IMG/VR virus record: IMGVR_UViG_3300018083_000067
Span: 1-39,137 of that record
DNA from: a virus
Direction: 5' to 3' (one strand)
Length of the DNA: 39,137 bases
This document shows positions 28,124 to 36,990 of the stretch, piece by piece. Below the pieces are notes generated by a model that had not been told where the DNA came from, did not search any database, and was given only the letters and a program-made list of their open reading frames with translations. Position 1 is the first letter of the stretch. Each line of letters starts with the position of its first letter. The position numbers and the translations under genes were made by a program.

Positions 28124-29646
28124 TTTTTACCCTTAAATAAATCAAAGACATTTCTTTTCCCACGCAAAACACTATTTAAATCCATTCTTTGAGGTATCGA
28201 AAGTTCCGGTCTTTCTTGTCTTTGAAAGTCACTTAAATATAAGCCATCTTTTATAGCCATATTTAAAGCTCTATTGAAAATCTCATCAGGATATCGATTT
28301 TGAATTGCATAGTCACGCGCTAATATTAATGAATCTTCAGGACCAAGATTTTTTAATCTTTCTGCTAATTTATTTGTTAATTCTTCTCTTATTTTATCTG
28401 GAACGGGTGATAATCCAATTTTAGGTCTATGAATTGAAGGCTCCGGATATTTAGGAATCGAATCCAATGATTTTTTTGTCTTATCGCTCAAATTTGATAC
28501 AGCATAGGCGGCTTGTGCAACACCAAAATCCTTAGCCAACATTTCAGTTCTATATTTTTTACGGAGATAATTATTAACTTCTCCTTTCAATTCTTTAGGA
28601 AATTGTTCACTTGTAGGAGTATTTTCAATAGATTTTAAATGATCCTGTATCATACTTCTTGAATCAGAGACGGCATCGGCCACCGCTTCAGGTTTTAAAG
28701 CAGAAAAATAAGGCAATGAGGGCCCTGTATCTGTAAAAGCTGCTAAAGGTTGTTCAACCATTTGGTTATAACGTTGGTTAGTATCCCTAAATCTAGCTTC
28801 ATCGCTACCAATATCCTCATTGGTTCTAGCAATACCTTTCCAAATATTTTCCTCTTCTGGTCCCATGCCAGGAAATGTTTCTTTCAATGCTGGATCTACA
28901 GCTTTGAAAAACCTGTCATCTTCTTTTGTTCGTGCTTCTTGATAATCTTTTAAATTCTCGAAACCTTCTTTGGCTGCTGCATATTGCTCTTTTTGATTTT
29001 GAATAAATTGATCGATATATTGATCTTGCAGTTTAGGATCTACAACACCATCTTTTCTAAGCTCTGAACGCATTTTATTTAGTTCGGTTGGCCCAATAGG
29101 TTTAGGTGGTCTAAGAGGTTTTTGAGGTCTTTTTGTTTCTGTAGAGAGAACATTTTCTGCTTTCTGAGCATACGGAAAATATTGCTCTCCCATTTTTTTT
29201 TCAATATTTCCACTAACTTGATCAAAAGTAGGTTGAGGAGTTTCTAATTGCTGACCTGCTACTTTATATTGTGGCTCTTGTTGTTTTTGACCAAATCCAG
29301 GCAATTCAATACTAGGATTTCTTTGATCAAGCATCGATTGAATACTTTCTAGAGCTTTTGTGGCCCCAGGAGCAGTTTGTTGATTAGATTGCATGATCTT
29401 TGCGATTTCAGGCATTATCGCTTCGGCATATTGCGCACCTTGTCGCGTTCCTGCTACCGATGAAAGCATATCAAGTAACGGCTTTAATTGCGGATTTGAT
29501 TCGGATAATTGGCCTAATCCTTTCTGAATTTGACCTCTTTCCATCCCTCTTTCAACTGCACCTGGAAGATTTTGACTTATTTGCTGACCGATTTGCTGGT
29601 CTAAGACTTGCCAAGGAGATCTTGCAGCAGGTAATATAGTAGTCAT
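28120..29646 (-). CDS. Putative internal virion protein, 508 aa
   Basis: Gln/Pro/Glu-rich, largely helical and disordered, with no enzyme motif. Contains QQIGQQISQNLPGAVERGME at the start and long charged helices. Stop overlaps the next ATG by four bases and spacing to the upstream gene is 18 bases, so the three proteins 26492-30285 form one unit. Such trios occur in podoviruses as internal core or ejection proteins. Role is inferred from order and composition. Confidence 0.55.
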   Translation of the reverse strand: MTTILPAARSPWQVLDQQIGQQISQNLPGAVERGMERGQIQKGLGQLSESNPQLKPLLDMLSSVAGTRQGAQYAEAIMPEIAKIMQSNQQTAPGATKALESIQSMLDQRNPSIELPGFGQKQQEPQYKVAGQQLETPQPTFDQVSGNIEKKMGEQYFPYAQKAENVLSTETKRPQKPLRPPKPIGPTELNKMRSELRKDGVVDPKLQDQYIDQFIQNQKEQYAAAKEGFENLKDYQEARTKEDDRFFKAVDPALKETFPGMGPEEENIWKGIARTNEDIGSDEARFRDTNQRYNQMVEQPLAAFTDTGPSLPYFSALKPEAVADAVSDSRSMIQDHLKSIENTPTSEQFPKELKGEVNNYLRKKYRTEMLAKDFGVAQAAYAVSNLSDKTKKSLDSIPKYPEPSIHRPKIGLSPVPDKIREELTNKLAERLKNLGPEDSLILARDYAIQNRYPDEIFNRALNMAIKDGLYLSDFQRQERPELSIPQRMDLNSVLRGKRNVFDLFKGKK

Positions 29647-29664
29647 TTTTTTAATCCTTTATTT

Positions 29665-30285
29665 CTAACTAAGCCAATTAGACATTTGATTTCCCATTGC
29701 ATTTCCATAACCTTGAGATAATCCCCCAAACATGGAAGATGCAATATTTCCACCAAAGCCAGGTGCGGCAGGAGTATATTGATTTTGTGTAGGCTGAAAA
29801 GCTTGTTGCATTTGAGTCATCCAGTTTGAAACAGGCTGTTGAGCGTATCCGAGCATTTGTGGAATAGCCCCTTGCTGCATTTGTCCGCGCTGAGCAGCCA
29901 AGTTACTAGATAAATTTTGTCCTTCTCTAGCCATTACATTACGAAATCCAGTCGAACCCGTCGATCCAGATCCCATGCCAGCGAATCTGTTTCCTATATC
30001 GCCTTGCAATTCATCAAATTGTCGCATTGCTGGAGCTTCAAATTTATTGAAAAATTCCGGATCATTAAATAATGAATTAAAGAAGTCATTTCCTTGTTGA
30101 AAACCTTGCTGTTGGGTAATATCTTGCTGAGGTCCTCCCATACCGCCCTTAATGCTTTGAATAAGTTGATCAAGTCCCTGAAGTTGACCTTTATTATATG
30201 TAGAACCTTGTTTCGCCTTATCTCCTGTTAGTCCACTTATAAGAGCTAAAACAGAAGGAATAGCCATCATCATTGCAGGATTCAT
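29665..30285 (-). CDS. Gln/Gly/Met-rich virion protein, 206 aa
   Basis: An N-terminal hydrophobic stretch (MMMAIPSVLALISGLTG), then Gln/Gly/Asn-rich sequence with a repeated aromatic pattern (FFNSLFNDPEFFNKF; GFGGNIASSMFGGLSQGYG). GAGG before the ATG at 30285. Composition resembles small ejection proteins of short-tailed phages. First gene of the ejection-type unit; its transcription follows the nozzle block after a plus-strand gene interruption. Confidence 0.55.
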   Translation of the reverse strand: MNPAMMMAIPSVLALISGLTGDKAKQGSTYNKGQLQGLDQLIQSIKGGMGGPQQDITQQQGFQQGNDFFNSLFNDPEFFNKFEAPAMRQFDELQGDIGNRFAGMGSGSTGSTGFRNVMAREGQNLSSNLAAQRGQMQQGAIPQMLGYAQQPVSNWMTQMQQAFQPTQNQYTPAAPGFGGNIASSMFGGLSQGYGNAMGNQMSNWLS

Positions 30286-30369
30286 AGAAACCTCATAGTT
30301 TTTTCTTTAATGTATCATTTAATGAATTTCTATGGTATGATATATTGCCAAAACAAATAGGATGTGAAT

Positions 30370-30624
30370 ATGGATGAAAATATCTGGAAGGTTTGTGAGT
30401 TAATAATTTGTTTAGTTGGAATACAAACAACTGTAATTATTGCTGCGTTTGGCGGAATGTGGTGTGCTATAAGTAAACGTTTTGATGCGACAGAAAAACG
30501 ATTAGACAAAATTGATGAAAATTTAACAGATGTAGACCGTCGAATATGCCGAATTGAAGGGGCTTTAAACAATAAAGAATGTTGTATGTTAAAGGATTCA
30601 AGATTGAAGGAAAAAATAGATTAA
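30370..30624 (+). CDS. Membrane-anchored coiled-coil protein, 84 aa
   Basis: A membrane helix (ICLVGIQTTVIIAAFGGMW) then a heptad coiled coil (RFDATEKRLDKIDENLTDV) and an extra Cys pair (KECCML). I chose the ATG at 30370, seven bases after AGGA, over a GTG two codons upstream. Convergent with the minus-strand gene ending at 30621 (four-base overlap). Same architecture as the plus-strand protein at 26187. Confidence 0.65.
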   Translation: MDENIWKVCELIICLVGIQTTVIIAAFGGMWCAISKRFDATEKRLDKIDENLTDVDRRICRIEGALNNKECCMLKDSRLKEKID

Positions 30625-31160
30625 ATTCCATTAGTTCCAGCTCTTATAAATTCACAAACAATGAAACAATAATATTGAGTAAGATCTACTGTAGTAGTTA
30701 CCGTAAGCACCAAGTCGGTCATAGTAAAACTAATCCGCGAGTCGCCTTGATTAGAAAAGCTGAAAAAATCTGCATCACCTGCATTTAATGCACTTGGCGG
30801 TTTACTGCAAGTCCCCCATATATGCCACATAAGAAATTCAGGTTGTATATTATCAATCGGAAAGGCCGGATCGCTATTGGCATCAATAACTAGCACCCCT
30901 GCATTTGGTAAACCATTGATAAATACAAAACTTTGGTATCCATTACGAGTTTCCTTAGTATTTGCATACCAATGCTTATTACCATTTAATGTTGGTGTTT
31001 CCTCGATATAGACTCCAATCTTTTTATCATTAATCACATCAGCATATGATGCAAAAAGATCAACTAAGAACGTTTTTAAACGATCTTCCTCCTCTGGAAA
31101 GTTAACCGTAGTCGGCAAAAAAGGTGTAAATGTCTCTCTGGGATTTGAAGGTGTTGTCAT
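30621..31160 (-). CDS. Tail-associated protein, 179 aa, unknown
   Basis: Begins PRETFTPFLPTTVNFPEEED, with beta-like segments later (YQSFVFINGLPNAGVLVID; RISFTMTDLVLTVTTT). Overlaps the nozzle-like gene stop by four bases, hence translated with it. Position after the nozzle suggests a tail-tip or fibre-connecting protein. No family recognised. Confidence 0.55.
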   Translation of the reverse strand: MTTPSNPRETFTPFLPTTVNFPEEEDRLKTFLVDLFASYADVINDKKIGVYIEETPTLNGNKHWYANTKETRNGYQSFVFINGLPNAGVLVIDANSDPAFPIDNIQPEFLMWHIWGTCSKPPSALNAGDADFFSFSNQGDSRISFTMTDLVLTVTTTVDLTQYYCFIVCEFIRAGTNGI

Positions 31161-33691
31161 ACTAAACGGCCTCCAGGGCGCACATACATATTCATACTTA
31201 ATAATTCAAAATCGCTCTGAGAAATACTGTCGACGGCCATTTGCTCATCTGTAAGATACAAACTTAATTGCAGCGTCTGCGCTTGAGCCTCGCAATAAAA
31301 CCTATATATTGTCTCAGGACCTCCTCCTACTTGATAAGGATTTATGGTAGTCAATATGACATTAGACTGTGGATTATCACTTAACGGTGTATTTACTGGC
31401 ACATCGCTAGAATCTGCCAATACGTCGCAAGTCAATTGACCAGCATTCGTGACATCCATGTAAAAGTCGATCTTATTTAATCTTGCGCGTTGAGCATTAC
31501 CAAAGAAGTTAAAAAACTTAGTCTGAATCCCGATATTGCTAATTTTTGTTAACTCTCCACTATCAGGAGTATAAACCCCAGTCGTTGCAACAATGGCTAG
31601 TCCTTGATCGTCGGCATAGGAAACAACTCTAATTGCTACAGGCGAAGCAGCAATTGCAGGATTGAAATTAAGGATTATCGCCCCGGTTGTATAATTAATT
31701 TGACCTTGACCCAATGCGCTAGCTTCAAATAATGCGCCATCTAGATCAGTATCTTTAAATACAAGTGCGCCAACGTTAATTTGAACTGATCCTGGGATAA
31801 TTGGCACATATCCAATTGAAGTTGTATAAGTCAATCCTGTAGCCAATCCACCGTCTATAACCTCAAATTCGCTAATAGTAAAATCATTATCCGTGGTCAA
31901 AACTTTCGATATCTTGAAATTCCTTCCATTGAGAGAAACACCATCATCGCTAGTTATTCCTATAATTCCAGATAGCTTTATCCAAGTTCCATCAGGTAAG
32001 TTATTATTTGTTACAGTGAATACGCCAGGATTTGCAGCAGTAATATTTGCAATTGTTAATGAAGGAACGTTAACGCCGCTAGTCTGTTCTAGTTTGAATA
32101 CATAGCCTTGCTGATTCCCCGCAACAATAGTTTCAAAGCCACTAGCCGAAACACCACTATTCCAAGCTGTAGTCCCATATGATGACCAAGGCTGAGTCAA
32201 TTCAGCCCATGTTTCACCGGAACTTGAAGGATAAAAATATCCGAAACAAGTAAAGCAATCATCAAAAAATGCCCAAGTTTTTGTTTCATAGTTGAAAACT
32301 AGCACTTTATCGGGGAAAGTGCCATCCGGGTTTTCTTTATCTGGAAATGTCCAATAATTTAATTTTGTTTCAAATGTTCTGATTCCTTGAACGCGTTGAA
32401 AACCAAAATTAGTAGCTCTTATTTGAAATATTTCATCAGGGATTTTTTCATCGAAACGCTGTGTATCATTGCCATCACTAATGACAATTCCACGGTTTCC
32501 AATAGCCATCAATCCTTTATCAAATGGAATCGCACTTCCTGTGCAGTCGCTGCCAAGCTCGACATTAACTCTCTCCCAAACAAAAGGATTCTGCGCATTA
32601 TTAACAAAACGCAAACGCCAAGTAGAACGAGTGAAATAAACGACGAGTATATCACGAATAAAAGCAGCAGCCACAATAGCTTCATTAGTTGGAGCATCAG
32701 TAGCCCCGCCTCTTCCAAAAAGATCGTCACGCGCTGCATTAATATCAACTCCTTGAAGATTAGGAAAACTAGGTACAGGTTCAGAATAATACGGTGTACC
32801 AATTTGCGTCCATCTTGCTCTATTTGTATAAGGATCTGTACCCTGATCATTACCTTCAATTGTACTTAAGAAAACAAGATAGCCTCGATAAGGGAAAATT
32901 AGAAGCGCACCTGCAAGAACATTAGTAATATCCACAGGAGGATTATAATTAGCCCACCCAGTTCCATTAGTGAGGACTCCATAGTATCTTATCCCGTCTT
33001 GTCCGGTAATGTTTCTAGAAGCATCTAAAACCATACCTTTTGCAGAATCTCCATTTGTCCATGTAAATGTTGAAGATGCTTTTAATCCTGTTGCTCTCAC
33101 TGTAAATGGATTTCCGGCAACGGTTACCACTGCTAATATAGCAGCATTATTTTGAACAGCAGCATCAAGATTAATGAAATAAACTTGATCTCCAACTTGA
33201 ACGCCATTTCCGGCAGAAAGAACATTAACCGTGGCTAAATTCCCTACACCCGCAGAAGCCGTAAATGTTCCTGGGCTCGATAAATTCCATCCATGCAATC
33301 CTTCTTTTCCATTAGTTGCCCAAAAAGCATTAGCATAATTAGCAGTATAGAAAAAGTCGTGATCCGCTCCATTCCAAAGAGCAGTTGTAAGAGTTCCTGA
33401 AAAAACTAAAGGTATAAATGCTGTACCATTCCATTCATAGGAAGTTGTTAAATCAAAAGCTACCAAACTTTGGATATTGATACCAAACTGTTCTCTCGTT
33501 TTAAGCCCCATTACAGGCGTTCCATTATCGAGATTACCTAGCAGTGTATATCCAGGCCTCTTGACGATTCTACCGCGAAATTGATATGAATTAAGCAATT
33601 CTTCGAAGCTATCTTCCGGTGTTGCCCAAGGTCGCGTGTTCTTTGTGACACCATCCTTGATCGGTCCTATTAGAAATTGTTGTGTCGTCAT
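31157..33691 (-). CDS. Tail nozzle-like protein (T7 gp12/P22 gp10 position), 844 aa
   Basis: N-terminal LNSYQFRGRIVKRPGYTLLG resembles the 'RPG' start of tail nozzle proteins, followed by long beta-rich repeats (for example FYTANYANAFWATNGKEG; VFNYETKTWAFFDDCF) like a beta-propeller. Contains a FCCH-like insertion (GVQVGDQVYFINLD; FTVTNNNLPDGTWIKLSG) and a GQINYTTGAIILNF module shared with the adaptor at 35521. Length, place between neck and ejection genes and fold hints make a nozzle likely. ATG at 33691 after AGGG. Call is inference from motif and order. Confidence 0.6.
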   Translation of the reverse strand: MTTQQFLIGPIKDGVTKNTRPWATPEDSFEELLNSYQFRGRIVKRPGYTLLGNLDNGTPVMGLKTREQFGINIQSLVAFDLTTSYEWNGTAFIPLVFSGTLTTALWNGADHDFFYTANYANAFWATNGKEGLHGWNLSSPGTFTASAGVGNLATVNVLSAGNGVQVGDQVYFINLDAAVQNNAAILAVVTVAGNPFTVRATGLKASSTFTWTNGDSAKGMVLDASRNITGQDGIRYYGVLTNGTGWANYNPPVDITNVLAGALLIFPYRGYLVFLSTIEGNDQGTDPYTNRARWTQIGTPYYSEPVPSFPNLQGVDINAARDDLFGRGGATDAPTNEAIVAAAFIRDILVVYFTRSTWRLRFVNNAQNPFVWERVNVELGSDCTGSAIPFDKGLMAIGNRGIVISDGNDTQRFDEKIPDEIFQIRATNFGFQRVQGIRTFETKLNYWTFPDKENPDGTFPDKVLVFNYETKTWAFFDDCFTCFGYFYPSSSGETWAELTQPWSSYGTTAWNSGVSASGFETIVAGNQQGYVFKLEQTSGVNVPSLTIANITAANPGVFTVTNNNLPDGTWIKLSGIIGITSDDGVSLNGRNFKISKVLTTDNDFTISEFEVIDGGLATGLTYTTSIGYVPIIPGSVQINVGALVFKDTDLDGALFEASALGQGQINYTTGAIILNFNPAIAASPVAIRVVSYADDQGLAIVATTGVYTPDSGELTKISNIGIQTKFFNFFGNAQRARLNKIDFYMDVTNAGQLTCDVLADSSDVPVNTPLSDNPQSNVILTTINPYQVGGGPETIYRFYCEAQAQTLQLSLYLTDEQMAVDSISQSDFELLSMNMYVRPGGRLV

Positions 33692-33692
33692 A

Positions 33693-34298
33693 TTATGCCC
33701 TAGATATTGCTAGCCAAGTAATTGAAAAAACACCCGTTGCATTTGAATTTATATTAAAAGTATTGCTTGCAGTAATTGCCGTTGAAATAGAAAAAGGTGT
33801 TGGTGTTCCACTTGTAGTCATATTATTGGGAATTGCAAGAGCTGTTAAAATTTGAGTTCCTCCAGGAACTAATGTAACTGCTCCTGTTGCCGTAACCGTC
33901 CCAAAATGCAATAAATACCCACCTGGTAAAAAACTTTGAAATTGATTGGGACCTACAGTGTCGACGGTACTTTGAGTTAACTGCATCCCAATATTTGGAG
34001 CATCCGTACCATCTGTTGAAGTCGGTAAAAACTTCATAATTTGAGCAAATAATTGCGGCTCTGTCCCGGAATTGGCAACTGCATCTTTGCAATATAAATT
34101 AACTTTATCTTGCAATACCCCGGGATCGCTTGCTTGCTTTTCAAGAACAACAGATTCGTGATCGCCCTGATTTTTTGTATTCAATGCACTATGATTTACA
34201 AGAAATTTTAATGCATATTGAGCAAAGTTAGTCTGAATTTGCGCTTGTGTGGCTGCCGGTGATGGCTGAGATTGTGGTGTAATTGGCGAATATGTCAT
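33693..34298 (-). CDS. Fibre-like paralogue 3, 201 aa
   Basis: Third of three tandem related proteins. Shared N-terminal pattern: TQAQIQTNFAQYALKFLVNH then GDHESVVLEKQASDP; shared beta part FQSFLPGGYLLHFGTVTATG and end FSITWLAIS. The 'LPGG-x-L-x-x-x-G' start of the second half recalls gp53-like fibre tip domains. Overlaps its upstream paralogue by four bases. Most divergent of the three. Role as a tail-side adhesin or collar protein is inferred. Confidence 0.55.
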   Translation of the reverse strand: MTYSPITPQSQPSPAATQAQIQTNFAQYALKFLVNHSALNTKNQGDHESVVLEKQASDPGVLQDKVNLYCKDAVANSGTEPQLFAQIMKFLPTSTDGTDAPNIGMQLTQSTVDTVGPNQFQSFLPGGYLLHFGTVTATGAVTLVPGGTQILTALAIPNNMTTSGTPTPFSISTAITASNTFNINSNATGVFSITWLAISRA

Positions 34299-34918
34299 AT
34301 ATTACCTATTACTAAATAAAAATAAGAAAACCCTGTTGCTATATTAAATAAATTAGCAGCTCCAATCTTACCGAAAGGATCTTTATTAAAAGTAACTGTT
34401 GGACTAACTGCAGGATTATTAGATTGAGCACAAAAATAACACGAAATTACATTCGACATTACATAAGGAGGAAAAAAGATAGTGTTTTTATTAGGAGATC
34501 TTGGTAAATCTCCCACTCCAAAATAAACTATTATATTGCCTGGTAAGAATGTAAAATAGGATATTTGCCAAGCTAAGTTTTGTGCGGGATAAATTTGATA
34601 AGTTGTTACTTGAACTTCTTTTCCTGATGCACTTCCACCTTGATATCTTAAAAATAATTGATTTGTTTGATCACTTACCATTTTAGAATATAAAGAAATT
34701 TCACCAACACTTGTTTCTGGTCCTTTGCCTTGTTGCATTAATTCAATATTAGTATGGTTTCCGGGAGTCAAAACCGTGTCATCTAAAGCCACATGATTTC
34801 TTGCGAAGGCATTATATAATTGCCCGAAATTGGCTAAAAAATCATCTTGAGAAACAGCAAGAAAATCATTTGGACCGGGAATTATTGGATCGTATTCATC
34901 TTTTGGTGTAATAGTCAT
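34295..34918 (-). CDS. Fibre-like paralogue 2, 207 aa
   Basis: Same layout as its neighbours: SQDDFLANFGQLYNAFARNH, GNHTNIELMQQGKGPET, then SYFTFLPGNIIVYFGVGDLP. I chose the ATG at 34918, which overlaps the previous stop as TGATG; a TTG one codon upstream is in frame. Probably arose by tandem duplication with the genes on both sides. Role inferred as for the others. Confidence 0.6.
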   Translation of the reverse strand: MTITPKDEYDPIIPGPNDFLAVSQDDFLANFGQLYNAFARNHVALDDTVLTPGNHTNIELMQQGKGPETSVGEISLYSKMVSDQTNQLFLRYQGGSASGKEVQVTTYQIYPAQNLAWQISYFTFLPGNIIVYFGVGDLPRSPNKNTIFFPPYVMSNVISCYFCAQSNNPAVSPTVTFNKDPFGKIGAANLFNIATGFSYFYLVIGNI

Positions 34919-35517
34919 CAATTGCCTATCGCTAAGTATTGGACGTCTCTAGTTTGTCCAGGATGAACCTCAAATCGTATAGTAAATGAAGTCCCAGCTA
35001 TATTTGTAGGGATAGCCCATCCAATTAATAAATTTCCACCTGGCAAATTACTTACACCAGAAAAATTCCTTGAACAAAGTAATACGGTTCTTAATGTAGT
35101 TGCAGGACCTGTGATTGCTAAATTAATCACATCTCCATCCATTGGATTGCTGATAAGCCCTCCATAAACCACAAAAGGGCCTGCAACAAAACTATACTGC
35201 TGACTTAATGCTGAAGAAACATTAATACTTGGATAAGTCATCTGAATAGGCGTTTGATTATTATTAGGTCTATAGAAAAGATTGGGTATCGTTGCAACTA
35301 ATTTATTATAAATTGCTGTTTGATTCGCTGTCGTTGCCGGATCAGCTCCTTGGGGACGAAGAATCAATATGTTATGTTTTCCCTGTGTATCCGGTGGACC
35401 GAGTTTTAAATGATTCTTAGCAAAAGCATTGTAAATAGCAGTAAAGTTTGCCTTGATTTGCTTTTGAGAAATGACGCGCTTTGATGCTGCTTGAGGAATT
35501 GAACTATTGTAGGACAT
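34918..35517 (-). CDS. Fibre-like paralogue 1, 199 aa
   Basis: First of the trio: SQKQIKANFTAIYNAFAKNHLKL, GKHNILILRPQGADPAT, and a second half with YSFVAGPFVVYGGLIS. The N-terminal helix with the repeated N-F-x-x-(I/L)-Y-N-A-F-A-(K/R)-N-H is strongly shared with paralogue 2. Lies directly downstream of the neck adaptor. ATG at 35517 after AGGA. Confidence 0.6.
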   Translation of the reverse strand: MSYNSSIPQAASKRVISQKQIKANFTAIYNAFAKNHLKLGPPDTQGKHNILILRPQGADPATTANQTAIYNKLVATIPNLFYRPNNNQTPIQMTYPSINVSSALSQQYSFVAGPFVVYGGLISNPMDGDVINLAITGPATTLRTVLLCSRNFSGVSNLPGGNLLIGWAIPTNIAGTSFTIRFEVHPGQTRDVQYLAIGN

Positions 35518-35520
35518 AGA

Positions 35521-36552
35521 TTAATTTCCTGAATATTGTGTGCCATAGAACCAACTAGCTAAAGGACGTCCAGGATGACTAAATATAGTTGCTGCTCTCT
35601 GGCTCCCCATTTGTCTCAAGGTGCGTCTCTGTGCCATTTGCAATTGATCTTGATAGATTGGCATCAAATAGGCCATACCTTCTGGATCAGGAAAATCTGT
35701 ATAGATAAGTTTGGCAGCGATGGCGCAAATAAAAAGGTACCATTCATCTAATTCAGGCGCGTCACTATCAGCAATTAAATCAGTTGGTTGTTGGCTAATC
35801 TGAAATTCAACTTGATAAACCTGCTGAGGAACTGGTCTAAAAGTTATCTGTTGATTATAGAAAATTACATCCGTGGGTCGCGATGATTGGTAAGGAACCA
35901 CAGCAGCAAAAATAGGAGTGTTAGCAGGGATAACCAAAGAAAAAGAATAGGCTCCAGTGACATAATTCACCAATCCTACAGGTAAATTGTTTGAATCAAC
36001 TAATAAACCAGTATTAGAATTAATTTGTGGAATATCAGTTAAAGAAAAGCTAAATCCGGAATTATCATACCCTGAAATAATCACCGCTGCTTCTGTGACA
36101 TTCCCAAAAATATCTTGTTGTGCTCTCAAAAATGGAGTCGATGGTATTGTTCCGGTATATACGGTTAAAGCACCGGTTCCGGTATCAATTTGCTGGTTAA
36201 CAGATAGCTTAGGCCAACGATTATAAAATACAGATTTATCCTGACTATATCTTAAAATATATCCTTGACAATATACTGGGGGGCTTATGGTGATATTTCC
36301 TGGTGTTGAGCTTACGGATTGCCCTTGGTTATTAGCCGGATTATTTTCATATAAGAAGGCGTATGTATCAACATTTGGAATAGTAGTAAATACATAAGGC
36401 TTTGTTAGCTTTAAATTCTTAAATTGTTCTGGAAAATGCAGTGTGTAGGCTAAATTAATATATCGATCAATCTGGGTATCCGGCATTTGAGCAGGGCTAT
36501 ACCTGGCTGTCATCCTTCGTACTGTATTCCTCATTTCTAATAATTGTACCAT
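35521..36552 (-). CDS. Head-to-tail adaptor-like protein, 343 aa
   Basis: N-terminal helices (MRNTVRRMTARYSPAQMP; TQIDRYINLAYTLHFPEQF) and a C-terminal helical part (DEWYLFICAIAAKLIYTDF; QDQLQMAQRRTLRQMGSQR) flank a beta-rich middle, the layout of neck adaptor proteins that sit below the portal. The insertion GLVNYVTGAYSFSLVI matches a module in the nozzle-like protein. GGAG precedes the ATG at 36552. Adaptor call is inferred from layout and from its place before tail genes. Confidence 0.6.
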   Translation of the reverse strand: MVQLLEMRNTVRRMTARYSPAQMPDTQIDRYINLAYTLHFPEQFKNLKLTKPYVFTTIPNVDTYAFLYENNPANNQGQSVSSTPGNITISPPVYCQGYILRYSQDKSVFYNRWPKLSVNQQIDTGTGALTVYTGTIPSTPFLRAQQDIFGNVTEAAVIISGYDNSGFSFSLTDIPQINSNTGLLVDSNNLPVGLVNYVTGAYSFSLVIPANTPIFAAVVPYQSSRPTDVIFYNQQITFRPVPQQVYQVEFQISQQPTDLIADSDAPELDEWYLFICAIAAKLIYTDFPDPEGMAYLMPIYQDQLQMAQRRTLRQMGSQRAATIFSHPGRPLASWFYGTQYSGN

Positions 36553-36965
36553 TAGACTGCTCCTGCATTATACACTACACCCTCAAACGAATCCTGATTA
36601 CCATATCCTAATGGTTTTGGGGGAAGATAAGGCCCCGAGCTATTAGGAATTACCGATGGGTTAGTAAAGGCCGATGGTAAAGGATTCGGATAAGAAAATA
36701 TATTAAAATTACTTGAATCCAAATCTAAAGTTAAAGTATCAGATGTTACCGAAGTTACTTGTACGTTTATTTCGTTCAACTGAGTCATGCCAAATGCTAT
36801 AGGAATCAAAAACCTAACCTTCATTCCTGCCACATACCCATGATCATTCACTGTCGTTACAACGCAAGGATTTGCATTTGTCACCGATTCAATCGTTTTA
36901 CAACGCAAATTCTCTTGCACTTGAGTCTGCGAATAACCTGGATAATAAGTGACTACTGTCGCCAT
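36552..36965 (-). CDS. FCCH-module virion protein, 137 aa
   Basis: After a short start (MATVVTYYPGYSQTQVQE), residues about 25-105 form an FCCH-like module: VVTTVNDHGYVAGMKVRFLIP, then INVQVTSVTSDTLTLDLDSS. The Pro-rich tail (SAFTNPSVIPNSSG) resembles the end of the 37628 protein. I chose the ATG at 36965; the open frame extends 65 codons upstream but that part overlaps the previous gene in another frame. Probably a small head decoration or neck protein. Start and domain moderately sure. Confidence 0.65.
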   Translation of the reverse strand: MATVVTYYPGYSQTQVQENLRCKTIESVTNANPCVVTTVNDHGYVAGMKVRFLIPIAFGMTQLNEINVQVTSVTSDTLTLDLDSSNFNIFSYPNPLPSAFTNPSVIPNSSGPYLPPKPLGYGNQDSFEGVVYNAGAV

Positions 36966-36990
36966 GTAAAACCGCTTTACATTGTTAAAA

